Positions 1 to 8,922 of a DNA stretch of 64,000 bases are shown here, one piece after another (the stretch's first letter is position 1; every line of letters begins with the position of its first letter). The translations under genes and the position numbers were made by a program. Under the pieces are notes generated by a model. The model was not told the DNA's origin and ran no database searches. It saw only the letters and a list, made by a program, of their open reading frames with translations. The DNA is from Arthrobacter sp. KBS0703 (lineage in GTDB: Bacteria; Actinomycetota; Actinomycetes; Actinomycetales; Micrococcaceae), in contig NZ_MVDG02000001.1 in assembly GCF_002008315.2 (NCBI RefSeq), positions 372,001 to 436,000 of the forward strand, given 5' to 3'.

Positions 1-12
1 CGGGCCAAGAAT

Positions 13-1200
13 TCAGGGCATCCCGTTGCACAGCCAGAGCGCAAGCACTGCCAGCGGCAGCGCCAGCAGGACCACGACGACGCCGGCCAGGGCGAAGCCG
101 CCCCACCGGACCCGCAGGTTGAGGGTCTGGAGCCGCTCGTGCCACAGCAGTGTGGCCAGCGAAGCCCACGGCGACACGAGCGGCCCGAGGTTGACTCCGA
201 TAAGCAGGGCTGCCAGCCGCAGCGGGGACCCGGCCACAGGCTCCAGGGCCAGGTACGCGGGAAGATTGTTGGCGACGTTGGCGGAACCGGCTCCCAGCGC
301 GGCCAGCCGCAGCAGCTCCGGGAAGGCCTCGCCCGATCCGGCCGCCGGGGCCAGCGCCTGCGTGAGGCCGTGCGAGTGCAGGGCCTCGACCACCATGAAC
401 AGCCCTGCAGTCAGCATGAGCGGGCGCCACGGCAGCATGGACCAGCGCAGCGCGGAAGGGCGGCGCCACAGGAACAGCACCAGGAGGAACGCTGCCGCGG
501 CCAAGGCGGGAATCGCCACCGGGACGCCGGAAACAAGCGCCGGGAGCAGCACGAGCAGTGTTCCGCCGGCGGCCCGCAGCAGTGTCCGGTCCCGCACCCA
601 GTGCGCCGGCTGCGGGCCGTAGCGCCCGCGAAGGTCCTTGCGGAACGCCAGCCACAGCAGCAGGGCGGGCACCAGGACGCCCACCAGCGAAGGTGCCCAC
701 ATCAGCCCGGCAAAACCCAGCGGAGTCAGTGAAAGCCTCCCCTGCGCGAGCAGGTTGGTGAGGTTGGAGACGGGCAGGAGCAGCGACGCCGTGTTGGCCA
801 GCCACACCGTGCTCAAGGCGAACGGCAGCGGAGGGATCCTGGCATGGACCGCCAGGAGCACCACCACCGGGGTCACCAGCACGGCGGTGGTATCCAGCGA
901 CAGGAACGCGGTGGCGACGGCGGACAGGGCAAGCACCAGCAACCACAGCAGGAAGACGCTGCCCCGGCCCAGCGCGGCGATGCGGTCTGTCACCACCCGG
1001 AACAGCCCGGCGTCGTCCACCAGTTCGGTGACCACCGTCATCGCCAGCACAAAGGCGAGAACGGGAACGGTGCGTCCGGCCATCTGCTGGAACGAATCCC
1101 ACGGCAGGAACCCGGCGGCGAGCGCTCCGGCGCCTGCAGCCAGCATGAAGCCGGGCAATAGGTAACTCCGCAGGTTCTTCGGCAGGTGCGGGGGCTTCAC
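13..1200 (-). CDS. SLC13/ArsB-type membrane ion permease
   Basis: A polytopic inner-membrane protein of about 395 residues with roughly ten hydrophobic segments, arranged like the ArsB/NhaD/SLC13 ion-transporter superfamily. The internal segments with SLDTTAVLVTPVV and the repeat-like ANTASLLLPVSNLTNLL and GSANVANNLPAYLAL match the paired N-rich re-entrant regions of that superfamily. The likely ion (arsenite, sodium or an organic anion) cannot be read from the sequence, and no ars genes are nearby. I chose the GTG at 1200 because it precedes the first membrane segment directly; an in-frame TTG at 1248 would add 16 non-hydrophobic residues. The gene diverges from cbs across a short palindrome-bearing gap. 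Confidence 0.7.
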   Translation of the reverse strand: MKPPHLPKNLRSYLLPGFMLAAGAGALAAGFLPWDSFQQMAGRTVPVLAFVLAMTVVTELVDDAGLFRVVTDRIAALGRGSVFLLWLLVLALSAVATAFLSLDTTAVLVTPVVVLLAVHARIPPLPFALSTVWLANTASLLLPVSNLTNLLAQGRLSLTPLGFAGLMWAPSLVGVLVPALLLWLAFRKDLRGRYGPQPAHWVRDRTLLRAAGGTLLVLLPALVSGVPVAIPALAAAAFLLVLFLWRRPSALRWSMLPWRPLMLTAGLFMVVEALHSHGLTQALAPAAGSGEAFPELLRLAALGAGSANVANNLPAYLALEPVAGSPLRLAALLIGVNLGPLVSPWASLATLLWHERLQTLNLRVRWGGFALAGVVVVLLALPLAVLALWLCNGMP

Positions 1201-1232
1201 CGCATAATCTTCGCACCGAAAGGTGCCAGGAG

Positions 1233-1246
1233 GACCGCATGCGGTC
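1233..1246. promoter_or_regulatory. 14-bp perfect palindrome between divergent permease and cbs
   Basis: GACCGCATGCGGTC is a perfect inverted repeat lying 20 bases before the cbs start, in the only space between two divergent genes. A TAAGTT element that could be the cbs -10 box follows at about 1254. An operator role is inferred from symmetry and position only. Confidence 0.4.
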
Positions 1247-1265
1247 AAGACGGTAAGTTGTACCC

Positions 1266-2651
1266 ATGAAGTACGCCCAGTCCGTCCTGGACCTTATCGG
1301 CAACACCCCGCTGATCAAGCTCAACCACGTCACCGACGGCCTCAAAGCCACTGTCCTCGTGAAGCTGGAATACGTGAACCCCGGCGGTTCCATCAAGGAC
1401 CGCATCGCGGCCAGGATGATCGAGGAAGCCGAGCGCGACGGCAAGCTCAAGCCCGGCGGCACCATCATCGAGCCCACCTCGGGGAACACCGGCGTCGGCT
1501 TGGCCCTCGTGGCCCAGCAAAAAGGCTACAAGTGCATCTTCGTCGTGCCGGACAAGGTGGGCGAGGACAAGCGCGCGGTGCTCCAGGCCTACGGCGCCGA
1601 AGTGGTGGTGACCCCCACCGCCGTCGCCCCTGACAGCCCGCAGAGCTACTACGGCGTCTCGGACCGCCTGGTCACCGAGATCCCCGGTGCCTACAAGCCG
1701 GACCAGTTCTCCAACCCCGCTGCGCCGCTCAGCCACTACGAAACCACCGGACCCGAGATCTGGCGGGACACCGACGGCAAGGTCACGCACTGCGTCATCG
1801 GAGCCGGGACTGGCGGGACCATCACCGGCACCGGCCGCTACCTCAAGGAAGTCTCCGCGAACCGTGCGGAGTCCGACGGCGGCCGGGTCAGGATCATCGG
1901 GGCGGACCCCGAAGGCTCTGTCTACTCGGGCGGCACCGGGCGCCCGTACTTCGTCGAAGGCGTGGGCGAGGACATGTGGCCCGCCAACTACGACAAATCC
2001 GTTCCGGACCAGGTCATCGCCGTCAGCGACGCCGATTCCTTCGCCATGACCCGGCGGCTGGCCCGCGAGGAGGGCCTGCTGGTGGGCGGATCCTCCGGCA
2101 TGGCAGTCGTTGCCGCCCTGCGGACCGCGCAGGACCTTCCCGAGGACGCGGTGGTGGTGGTGATCCTGCCGGACTCCGGCCGCGGGTACCTCGCCAAGAT
2201 CTTCAACGACCAGTGGATGCGCTCCTACGGCTTCCTTTCCGGCGGCGAGGAAGCGTCCGTGGGCGAGGTCATCAAGTCCAAGACCGGCGAACTGCCGGAC
2301 CTGGTCCACATCCACCCCAACGAGACCGTCCGCGACGTCATCAACATCATGAACGAGTACGGCGTCAGCCACATCCCTGTGCTGTCCCAGGAGCCGCCCG
2401 TGGTGATGGGCGAGGTCCTGGGCGCCGTCGATGAGCGCACCCTGACGGCCAAACTGTTCCGCGGCGAGGCGAAGCTGACGGACAAGATCGCCGAGCACAT
2501 GGGTGAGCGGCTGCCGGTGATCGGCTCGCTGGAAACCATCTCGGCGGCCCGTGAGCTGCTGTCCGACGTCGACACCGTGATGGTGACGTTTGTCGGCGCC
2601 CCCATCGGCATCCTGACCCGCCACGACCTCCTCGCGTACCTCAGCAACTAG
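1266..2651 (+). CDS. cbs: cystathionine beta-synthase
   Basis: Pyridoxal-phosphate enzyme of 461 residues that condenses serine and homocysteine to cystathionine in the cytoplasm. The fold-type II PLP lysine is K44 in GGSIKDR. The substrate loop is TSGNTG at 71-76, and the phosphate-binding GAGTGGT is at 179-185. Residues from about 335 to the end form a pair of CBS domains, which separates this protein from plain CysK (about 310 residues). The next gene, metB, starts 13 bases after the stop, so the two form an operon for moving sulfur between cysteine and methionine; the same pairing is known in Mycobacterium (Rv1077 and Rv1079). No frameshift is seen. Confidence 0.93.
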   Translation: MKYAQSVLDLIGNTPLIKLNHVTDGLKATVLVKLEYVNPGGSIKDRIAARMIEEAERDGKLKPGGTIIEPTSGNTGVGLALVAQQKGYKCIFVVPDKVGEDKRAVLQAYGAEVVVTPTAVAPDSPQSYYGVSDRLVTEIPGAYKPDQFSNPAAPLSHYETTGPEIWRDTDGKVTHCVIGAGTGGTITGTGRYLKEVSANRAESDGGRVRIIGADPEGSVYSGGTGRPYFVEGVGEDMWPANYDKSVPDQVIAVSDADSFAMTRRLAREEGLLVGGSSGMAVVAALRTAQDLPEDAVVVVILPDSGRGYLAKIFNDQWMRSYGFLSGGEEASVGEVIKSKTGELPDLVHIHPNETVRDVINIMNEYGVSHIPVLSQEPPVVMGEVLGAVDERTLTAKLFRGEAKLTDKIAEHMGERLPVIGSLETISAARELLSDVDTVMVTFVGAPIGILTRHDLLAYLSN

Positions 2652-2664
2652 TCCAAGGAGCCCC

Positions 2665-3828
2665 ATGTCAGTCTCTGAAAACCAAGGTTTCAACACCCGC
2701 GCCGTCCACGCCGGACAGGCCTTCGAGCCCCGCACCGGCGCCGTGGTGCCGCCGCTCCACTTCAGCTCCACGTACGCCCAGGACGGCATCGGCGGCCTCC
2801 GCGACGGCTACGAGTACGGCCGTGGCGGCAACCCCACCCGCGACGCCCTGCAGGAGCAGCTCGCCGCACTGGAGGGCGGCACTCACGCCTATTCGTTCAG
2901 CTCCGGCCTGGCGGCCGAGGATTCGCTGATCCGTGCCCTCACCCGGCCGGGGGACCACATCGTCCTCGGCAACGACGCCTACGGCGGCACCTACCGCCTG
3001 ATCAACCGTGTGCTGGGGGACTGGGGCATCGGCAACACCCCCGTGGACATGTCCGATCTCGCGTCCGTCGCCGCGGCGGTGGCCGCGAACAAGACCCGTT
3101 TCGTGTGGGTGGAGACCCCTTCCAACCCCATGATGAAGATCACCGACATTGAGGCTCTCGCCAAGGTGGCGCACGACGCCGGCGCCCTCCTGATCGTGGA
3201 CAACACCTTCGCGTCGCCCTACCTGCAGACCCCGCTGGCCCTGGGTGCCGACGTCGTGGTCCACTCCACCACCAAGTACATCGGCGGCCACTCCGATGTG
3301 GTGGGCGGCGCGATCGTGGTCAAGGACGCCGAACTCGCGGAGAAGATCGGCTTCGTGCAGTTCGCCGTTGGCGCCGTGTCCGGGCCGATGGATGCCTTCC
3401 TCACCACCCGCGGCCTCAAGACGCTGGGCGTGCGCATGGACCGCCACAGCGACAACGCCCAGGCCGTGGCCGAATGGCTGCTGGAACGCCCCGAGGTGGA
3501 GGCCGTGCTGTACCCGGGACTGCCCTCGCACCCCGGCCACGACCTTGCCAAGAAGCAGATGAAGAAATTCGGCGGCATGATTTCGGTGCAGTTCAAGGGC
3601 GGCGAGGCTGCGGCGCGCACCGTCGCGGAAAATACCTCCGTCTTCACCCTGGCCGAGTCGCTTGGCGGCATCGAGTCCCTCATGAACTACCCGTCGGAGA
3701 TGACGCACGCTTCCGTGAAGGGCACCGAGCTGGCCGTCCCCGTGAACCTCATCCGGCTTTCGTGCGGCATCGAAGACGTTGAGGACCTCATCGCGGACCT
3801 CGAGCACGCCTTCACGTTCATCAAGTAA
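2665..3828 (+). CDS. metB: cystathionine gamma-synthase (or gamma-lyase)
   Basis: A Cys/Met-metabolism PLP enzyme of 387 residues, the normal length for the family. The PLP lysine is K204 in STTKYIGGHSD, and YGRGGNPTR near residue 51 is the phosphate/substrate signature. In biosynthesis it joins O-acyl-homoserine to cysteine; in the reverse direction related enzymes cleave cystathionine, and sequence alone does not decide between synthase and lyase. It sits 13 bases behind cbs with a GGAG ribosome site ahead of ATG, so the two genes are translated from one message. Confidence 0.9.
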   Translation: MSVSENQGFNTRAVHAGQAFEPRTGAVVPPLHFSSTYAQDGIGGLRDGYEYGRGGNPTRDALQEQLAALEGGTHAYSFSSGLAAEDSLIRALTRPGDHIVLGNDAYGGTYRLINRVLGDWGIGNTPVDMSDLASVAAAVAANKTRFVWVETPSNPMMKITDIEALAKVAHDAGALLIVDNTFASPYLQTPLALGADVVVHSTTKYIGGHSDVVGGAIVVKDAELAEKIGFVQFAVGAVSGPMDAFLTTRGLKTLGVRMDRHSDNAQAVAEWLLERPEVEAVLYPGLPSHPGHDLAKKQMKKFGGMISVQFKGGEAAARTVAENTSVFTLAESLGGIESLMNYPSEMTHASVKGTELAVPVNLIRLSCGIEDVEDLIADLEHAFTFIK

Positions 3829-3858
3829 CGGCGGACCGCTCCAACGCATCCCCTCTGG

Positions 3859-3873
3859 CTTTCTTCAAGAAAG
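3859..3873. promoter_or_regulatory. CTTTCTT-C-AAGAAAG palindrome, probable HxlR operator
   Basis: A perfect 7-1-7 inverted repeat 17 bases before the start of the HxlR-type regulator. A TAGCCT element that could serve as -10 box lies just after it, so a protein bound here would block transcription. Autoregulation by the adjacent HxlR protein is an inference. Confidence 0.5.
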
Positions 3874-3890
3874 TCAGCTAGCCTCGGTGT

Positions 3891-4448
3891 ATGGCACTCC
3901 GTTCTGACTGGTCCCAGCGCAACTGCAGCATGGCCCGCGGCCTCGATATCTTCGGCGACCCGTGGGGCATGCTGGTGCTGCGCGAGGTGTTCTTCGGCAA
4001 CGGCCGCTTCGACGCCATGAAGACGTGCCTCCAGGTGGCGGACTCGGTCCTCACCCGCCGGCTCGCCGCGCTCGTGGAGTCCGGACTGCTGGCCAAGGAA
4101 CCGTATGACGACGGCGGCCGCACCCGCCAGGAGTACGTGCTCACCGCCAAGGGCGAGGACGCCCTGCCGGTGCTGAACGCCGTCGTGATCTGGTCCGAAA
4201 AGCACCTCCCGGCGCCATCCGGCCGCGCCCACATGTACGTCATCCATTCGTCCTGCGGGCAGCGGACCGGTTCCGCGGACACCTGCACGGAGTGCGGTGA
4301 GCGGCTCACGGCGGAGAACACCAGCTGGCACAGCCTGACCCGCACCGAGGACCCGGTGCCGCTGGCAACCGCCCGCGAACGCCCCGAACGCGCGCAAGCA
4401 GACACCCACCTTATGGACTCACCCGGACACAAAGGAACAGCCGCATGA
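3891..4448 (+). CDS. HxlR-family winged-helix regulator with zinc-ribbon-like tail
   Basis: 185 residues. Residues 10-105 are the HxlR (DUF24) winged helix: NCSMARGLDIFGDPWGMLVL at the start includes the conserved N-terminal cysteine (C12), followed by VLTRRLAALVESGLL and the wing. HxlR proteins are dimeric and several sense thiol or electrophile stress through this cysteine. The C-terminal 70 residues carry C122, C132 and C135 in a CG...CTEC arrangement, which looks like a small metal knuckle. The stop overlaps the ATG of the following MFS permease by four bases, so it probably controls that transporter. Confidence 0.85.
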   Translation: MALRSDWSQRNCSMARGLDIFGDPWGMLVLREVFFGNGRFDAMKTCLQVADSVLTRRLAALVESGLLAKEPYDDGGRTRQEYVLTAKGEDALPVLNAVVIWSEKHLPAPSGRAHMYVIHSSCGQRTGSADTCTECGERLTAENTSWHSLTRTEDPVPLATARERPERAQADTHLMDSPGHKGTAA

Positions 4449-5846
4449 GCAACCCCGAGGCGACCGCCGCCCGCAACGACGAAGACCAAGAGGCAGCGAT
4501 CCCTCCGGGCCCGTCCCGGAAGCGCCGCCTGCATCCCGCATGGATGGTGGCCGCGGTGGCGTTCCTGGCGCTCGTGGGTGCGGCGGGCTTCCGTGCCGCG
4601 CCCGGCGTGCTTATGGTGCCGCTCCAGCAGGAGTTTGGCTGGTCCACCACGGTCCTGTCCGGCGCCGTCAGCATCAACCTGGTGCTGTTCGGCCTGACGG
4701 CACCGTTCGCTGCGGCTCTTATGGAACGGTTCGGCATCCGCGCCGTCACTGCCGTCGCGCTCGTGCTGATCGGGGCCGGCAGCGCCCTGACGGTGCTGGT
4801 CAACCAGTCCTGGCAGATCCTCCTCACCTGGGGCCTGCTGATCGGGCTGGGCACCGGCTCCATGGCGCTGGTCTTCGCGGCGACCATCGCCAACACCTGG
4901 TTTTCGAAGAGCCGCGGCCTGGTGATCGGCATCCTGACGGCCGGGAGTGCCGCGGGCCAGCTGGTCTTCCTGCCGTTCATCGCGATGCTGGCCCAGGATC
5001 CGGGCTGGCGGCAGGCATCCCTGCTGATCGCCGCCGGCGCCCTGGCAGTGGTTCCGCTGGTGCTGAAGTTCCTGAAGAACTCGCCGGCCGACGTCGGGGC
5101 GTTGCCTTACGGCTGTCTCTTATACACATCTAGATGTGTATAAGAGACAGCCGCCGCTGCTGCTTCCCACGCTGCGCCGGCCGCCGCGGGTGCCGCCGAA
5201 CCGAGCCGCAACGCCGCCGTCCGTGCGCTGCAGGTCCTCAGGCGCGCCAGCAGGATTCGCACGTTCTGGGCGCTCGCGGCGGCTTCGCGATCTGCGGCGC
5301 CACCACCAACGGACTGATCGGCACGCACTTCATCCCGTCCGCGCACGATCACGGCATGCCGGAGACCACCGCGGCGGGACTGCTTGCCGTCGTCGGGATC
5401 TTCGACATCCTGGGCACCATCGCCTCCGGCTGGCTGACGGACCGCTTCAACCCGCGGATCCTGCTGGCCGTGTACTACCAGTTCCGCGGGATCGGGCTGC
5501 TGGTGCTGCCGCTGCTGCTGCTGAGCGCCACCGTCCAGCCCAGCATGATCGTGTTTGTGGTGATTTACGGCCTCGACTGGGTGGCCACCGTGCCGCCCAC
5601 GGCCGCCATCTGCCGCCAGGTGTTCGGTGCCGACGGCAGCGTGGTGTTCGGCTGGGTATTTGCCGCCCATCAGCTTGGCGCAGCCGCGGCCGCGCTTGCC
5701 GCCGGAGCCATCCGCGACGCCACCGGCCAGTACACTTACGCCTGGTTCGGCGCGGCCGCGATGTGCACCATCGCAGCCATCATCAGCGCCACCATCCGCA
5801 AGGACGCCGGGAAGCGCCGGTCCGCGCCGGTGGCAGCCGGTGCGGC
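4445..5846 (+). CDS. MFS transporter, broken by adapter and one frameshift
   Basis: A 12-helix major-facilitator permease of the type often annotated as monocarboxylate or oxalate/formate MFS. The N-terminal half (4445-5112) starts after an arginine-rich cytoplasmic stretch and includes GFRAAPGVLMVPLQQEFGW. A complete junction adapter (5113-5150) interrupts the central loop. Downstream, the frame AAEPSRNAAVRALQVLRRA runs into a shift near 5282; adding one G restores FAICGATTNGLIGTHF. The second six helices follow, and the gene ends in another partial adapter at 5847, so its true stop is not visible. Translationally coupled to the HxlR gene. The substrate is unknown. I regard the breaks as assembly errors. 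Confidence 0.75.
5113..5150. other. Nextera mate-pair junction adapter in consensus
   Basis: Exact CTGTCTCTTATACACATCT followed by its reverse complement. This is the synthetic Tn5 mosaic-end junction used in Nextera mate-pair libraries. The flanks show no 9-base duplication, so it is not a Tn5 insertion. It splits an MFS gene. Confidence 0.97.
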
Positions 5847-5863
5847 GTCTCTTATACACATCT
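5847..5863. other. partial Nextera mosaic end
   Basis: GTCTCTTATACACATCT, 17 of the 19 mosaic-end bases, without its palindromic partner. It truncates the 3' end of the MFS gene. The sequence after it up to about 5900 may be misjoined. Confidence 0.9.
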
Positions 5864-6042
5864 ACGTACGGCCGCGGCGTGAGGTTCGGCCGCGTCCGCA
5901 TCCGCGTGCGTCGTTGAGCGGATGGATCGGGGCGCTTCGGTAGACTTGCCGCAGCGCCCTTGCGGGTGCTGGTCCTGCGGCATGACGCGACGTGCGTCCC
6001 GGAGGCTAAACCACACAGGTTCACGCATCTGGGGGACAGTGA

Positions 6043-7446
6043 ATGGCTCTGCTTGACGCCCAAACAAAAAACAAGGCCCAAACAGAAGATACGGCCCTAA
6101 CGCAAGATGCCACGGCCGCCGGCCCGCACGAAGGGTCCGGGGCAGGCTCCGCGGGGCTCCTTCGAAGGCCATGGGCGACGGCAGTTGCCGCCGAAATCGT
6201 CACCCTGCTGGTCGTCGCCGCGGCTGCCATTTTCATCGCCTCGCGGCTTGGCGCGTGGGGCAAGGAAGGCCTGGACTTCAGCGTTTACTGGCTCGCCGGC
6301 AAGATCCTGAACGAGGCCGGCCTGGCGCCGTCGGGGCTTTACAGTCCGACCCTGCAATGGGCAGGTGGCCCGGAGCTTGCCTTCACGTACCCGCCGTTCG
6401 CTGCCCTTGTATTCAGCCTCCTCGCCTTGCTGCCCCAGGCGTCAGCCCTGTTGCTCTTCAACGTCGGGGGAGTGGCGGTTTCGGCTTGGGTCGCCGCTTT
6501 GGGAGTCCGGTTCTGGAACGGGAATTCCGGCTGGCGCGGGACGTTTGGTCCGTCCGCCAGGCGCTCCCTGCGGAACCGGGTAGGCGCCGTGGTGCTGCTT
6601 CTGGCCATCATGAATCTCGGCCCGTGGCGGGAGACGCTGGTGTTCGGCCAGATCAACATCCTGCTCCTGGGGCTGGTGGCGGCGGACCTGCTGGCCGGCA
6701 ACCCGAAGTGGCGCCGCGGGCTTCCAGGCAGCGGCTTTCTGGTGGGCGTCGCGGCCGGGATCAAGCTGACACCTTTGGCCTTCGGCCTGTACTTCCTGAT
6801 GCGCAAGGACTGGCGCGGACTGCTGAACATGGCCGCCGGCTTCGCGTCCACGGTGCTGCTGGGCTGGCTCATCCGCCCTGCCGAGTCCCTGCAGTTCTGG
6901 CTCCAGATGCTGCCCGACACCTCCCGGCTAGGCGGCGCCGGCTACGTGGACAACCTGTCCATCAAGGGTGCGCTGCTCCATTTCGGCGTTCCCGAGGCAG
7001 GGGTCACCGTGCCCTGGCTGGCACTGAGTCTGCTGGTGGTGGCCCTGGGAGCAGCCGTCATCAAGGCTGCCAGCGACCAGGGCGCCAGGGTGCTGGCCAT
7101 TTCCGCCACCGCGCTCACGATGCTCCTGATCTGCCCCGTCTCGTGGTCCCACCACTGGGTCTGGATGGCCGGCGTGCTTCCGGCCTTCGCATGGACCCTC
7201 CGCGAGACGCCACACAGCCACCGCATGACGCGCTGGCTCATGGGAGGGATCCTGGGCGCATCCGTCATGGTGTTCCTCTTCTCTCCCAAGGTCATCGGCA
7301 CTCTGTTCGGGGCCGAAAACCTCAACGTCCAGACGCCCGGGCTGTGGATCATGGCCTCCAGCACCGGCGTGTTCTGTGCGCTGGCGATCCTGGCCTGCTG
7401 GCTCGTGGTGCTGCGGCGCGGCTCGCTGACGGAGCTGCCGGCATGA
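6043..7446 (+). CDS. GT87 family polyprenyl-phosphate-mannose-dependent mannosyltransferase-like membrane protein
   Basis: 467 residues with about ten membrane helices, matching the DUF2029/GT87 family of GT-C glycosyltransferases, to which actinobacterial PimE belongs. These enzymes move mannose from a polyprenyl-phosphate carrier onto envelope lipids or glycans on the outer face. The catalytic-type aspartate is D78 in LDFSVYWLAG after the first helix. Other family marks are FTYPPFAAL, FGQINILLLGLV, GIKLTPL and SWSHHWVW. The N-terminal 40 residues are polar. A TAGACT element at 5941 could be its -10 box. The stop overlaps the next gene's ATG by four bases. Confidence 0.82.
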   Translation: MALLDAQTKNKAQTEDTALTQDATAAGPHEGSGAGSAGLLRRPWATAVAAEIVTLLVVAAAAIFIASRLGAWGKEGLDFSVYWLAGKILNEAGLAPSGLYSPTLQWAGGPELAFTYPPFAALVFSLLALLPQASALLLFNVGGVAVSAWVAALGVRFWNGNSGWRGTFGPSARRSLRNRVGAVVLLLAIMNLGPWRETLVFGQINILLLGLVAADLLAGNPKWRRGLPGSGFLVGVAAGIKLTPLAFGLYFLMRKDWRGLLNMAAGFASTVLLGWLIRPAESLQFWLQMLPDTSRLGGAGYVDNLSIKGALLHFGVPEAGVTVPWLALSLLVVALGAAVIKAASDQGARVLAISATALTMLLICPVSWSHHWVWMAGVLPAFAWTLRETPHSHRMTRWLMGGILGASVMVFLFSPKVIGTLFGAENLNVQTPGLWIMASSTGVFCALAILACWLVVLRRGSLTELPA

Positions 7447-8249
7447 GCCTGACGCCCGAGCCTCTGGAGGCCGAACATTTGCAGGCCCCGCCGATCGAGC
7501 CCCAGCGCAAGACCGCCCTGGTGACCGGCGTCGGCCGCCTGGCCGGTATCGGTGCCGGCATCGCGCGTCAGCTCGCGGCGGACGGCTGGGACCTGGTCCT
7601 GACGTACTGGCAGGGATTCGATGCCCGCATGCCTTGGGGAATCCAGCCGGACGACGTCGAACGGCTCACCTCGGAGCTGGAGGCCATCGGCGCCAAGGTG
7701 ATTTCCCTGCCCGCGGACTTCCAGGATCCGGAGGCCGTGGACTGGCTGATGGCGAACGTCGCCGAACAGGCGGGCATCATCCAAGGCATGGTGCTCAGCC
7801 ACGCGGAGTCCGTCGACTCGGGAATCCTGGACACCACGCTCGAAAGCTTTGAGCGCCACTTCGCCGTCAACACCCGGGCCAGCTGGCAGCTGATCGCCGC
7901 CTTCGCGCGGCAGGCAGCGGACGACGGCGGCGCGATGGTCGCGCTGACCAGCGACCACACGGCGTTCAACCTTCCGTACGGCGCCTCCAAGGGTGCGCTG
8001 GACCGGATCGTGATTGCCGCCGCCAGGGAGCTTGGCCCCATGGGGATTTCCGCCAACGTGCTGAACCCCGGGCCGGTGGACACCGGCTGGATGACACGGC
8101 AGGTCCGCGAGGAGCTGACCCGGCGCCAGCCCGGAGGCCGGCTGGGGACACCTGCCGACGTTGCCGGGATGGTGGCCTTCCTGCTGTCCCCGGCGGGCCG
8201 CTGGGTCTCGGGCCAGCGGATCAAGGCCGACGGCGGCTTCTCGGCCTGA
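7443..8249 (+). CDS. SDR-family oxidoreductase (FabG-like)
   Basis: 268 residues starting at the ATG that overlaps the GT87 stop (ATGA). The nucleotide-binding turn is TGVGRLAGIGAGIA near 28-41, and the catalytic set is S170, Y179 and K183 in PYGASKGALD, with the usual NPGPVDTGWM after it. The 22-residue polar N-terminal extension is longer than most FabG proteins. The substrate cannot be told; coupling to a glycosyltransferase may be only positional. Confidence 0.82.
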   Translation: MSLTPEPLEAEHLQAPPIEPQRKTALVTGVGRLAGIGAGIARQLAADGWDLVLTYWQGFDARMPWGIQPDDVERLTSELEAIGAKVISLPADFQDPEAVDWLMANVAEQAGIIQGMVLSHAESVDSGILDTTLESFERHFAVNTRASWQLIAAFARQAADDGGAMVALTSDHTAFNLPYGASKGALDRIVIAAARELGPMGISANVLNPGPVDTGWMTRQVREELTRRQPGGRLGTPADVAGMVAFLLSPAGRWVSGQRIKADGGFSA

Positions 8250-8283
8250 GCGCCTTGCCGCCCGTCCTGCAGCGGCGCGGAGC

Positions 8284-8829
8284 CTACACCCGTCCGGAAA
8301 CGGGCCGCCAGGGCGTGCGCCGCGGAACCCAGCGGGGGACATTTTCGCGGTACACCTGGTACTCAGCACCGAACTTCTTGGCGAGCGTGGGCTCCTCATA
8401 GAACTTCACGAAGGCCGCGACTGGGCCAGCACCCAAGGCGGCGGCCGCGAACAGCTTGGGCTGTCCGAGCAGCAGGCCCTGCCCGGTGACGGCGGCGGCG
8501 ATCGCCACGTACATCGGGTTCCGCACGTACCTGTACAGGCCTCCCACCACCAGATGCTTGGGCGGCGCAAACGGCGCCGGGGTGCCGACGCCTTCCACGG
8601 CGAAATGGACGAAGGAATTGGCGATCACGGACGCGCCTGCCCCCAGCATTAGGGCCCCGACGAGCTGGGCGGGTGCCCCGCCGGGCACCGGCCGCTGCAC
8701 TCGCCAGCGTGTCAGCAGCCACGGAACCAGGCCCGCGGCCGTCGCCGGTGCGAGGGCGAACACTGCCGTGCCGACCGCCGCCCGCCGCCTCTCACTTTTC
8801 GTATCCCCGGAAGCTGCCATGCTGGCCAT
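8284..8829 (-). CDS. isoprenylcysteine carboxyl methyltransferase-like membrane protein
   Basis: About 181 residues with four hydrophobic segments. RYVRNPMYVA followed by a C-terminal EEPTLAKKFGAEYQVY and NVPRWVPR is the signature of the ICMT/phospholipid methyltransferase (PEMT-like) superfamily, which binds S-adenosylmethionine at the membrane. Bacterial members have no established common substrate. The start is uncertain: ATG codons at 8829 and 8820 are both possible and neither has a strong ribosome site. It lies behind the acyl-CoA dehydrogenase gene on the same strand. Confidence 0.72.
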   Translation of the reverse strand: MASMAASGDTKSERRRAAVGTAVFALAPATAAGLVPWLLTRWRVQRPVPGGAPAQLVGALMLGAGASVIANSFVHFAVEGVGTPAPFAPPKHLVVGGLYRYVRNPMYVAIAAAVTGQGLLLGQPKLFAAAALGAGPVAAFVKFYEEPTLAKKFGAEYQVYRENVPRWVPRRTPWRPVSGRV

Positions 8830-8922
8830 TCTGGACCGCGGCGGTGGCGGGGACAAGGGGCGGATCCTCCGCTGGTTGAGCTTGCCGGAACCAGGCGGGG
8901 GCAAGGGCACCCGGCCGGAACG

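Noticed and set aside
1245..2789. Minus-strand open frame of 514 codons opposite cbs
   Set aside because: Antisense shadow of cbs and metB, with His/Asp/Gly-rich content typical of such frames.
6171..8249. A 692-residue open frame that seems to fuse a basic protein to an SDR
   Set aside because: The first 420 codons are the out-of-frame shadow of the GT87 gene. The real SDR starts at the ATG at 7443 overlapping the GT87 stop.
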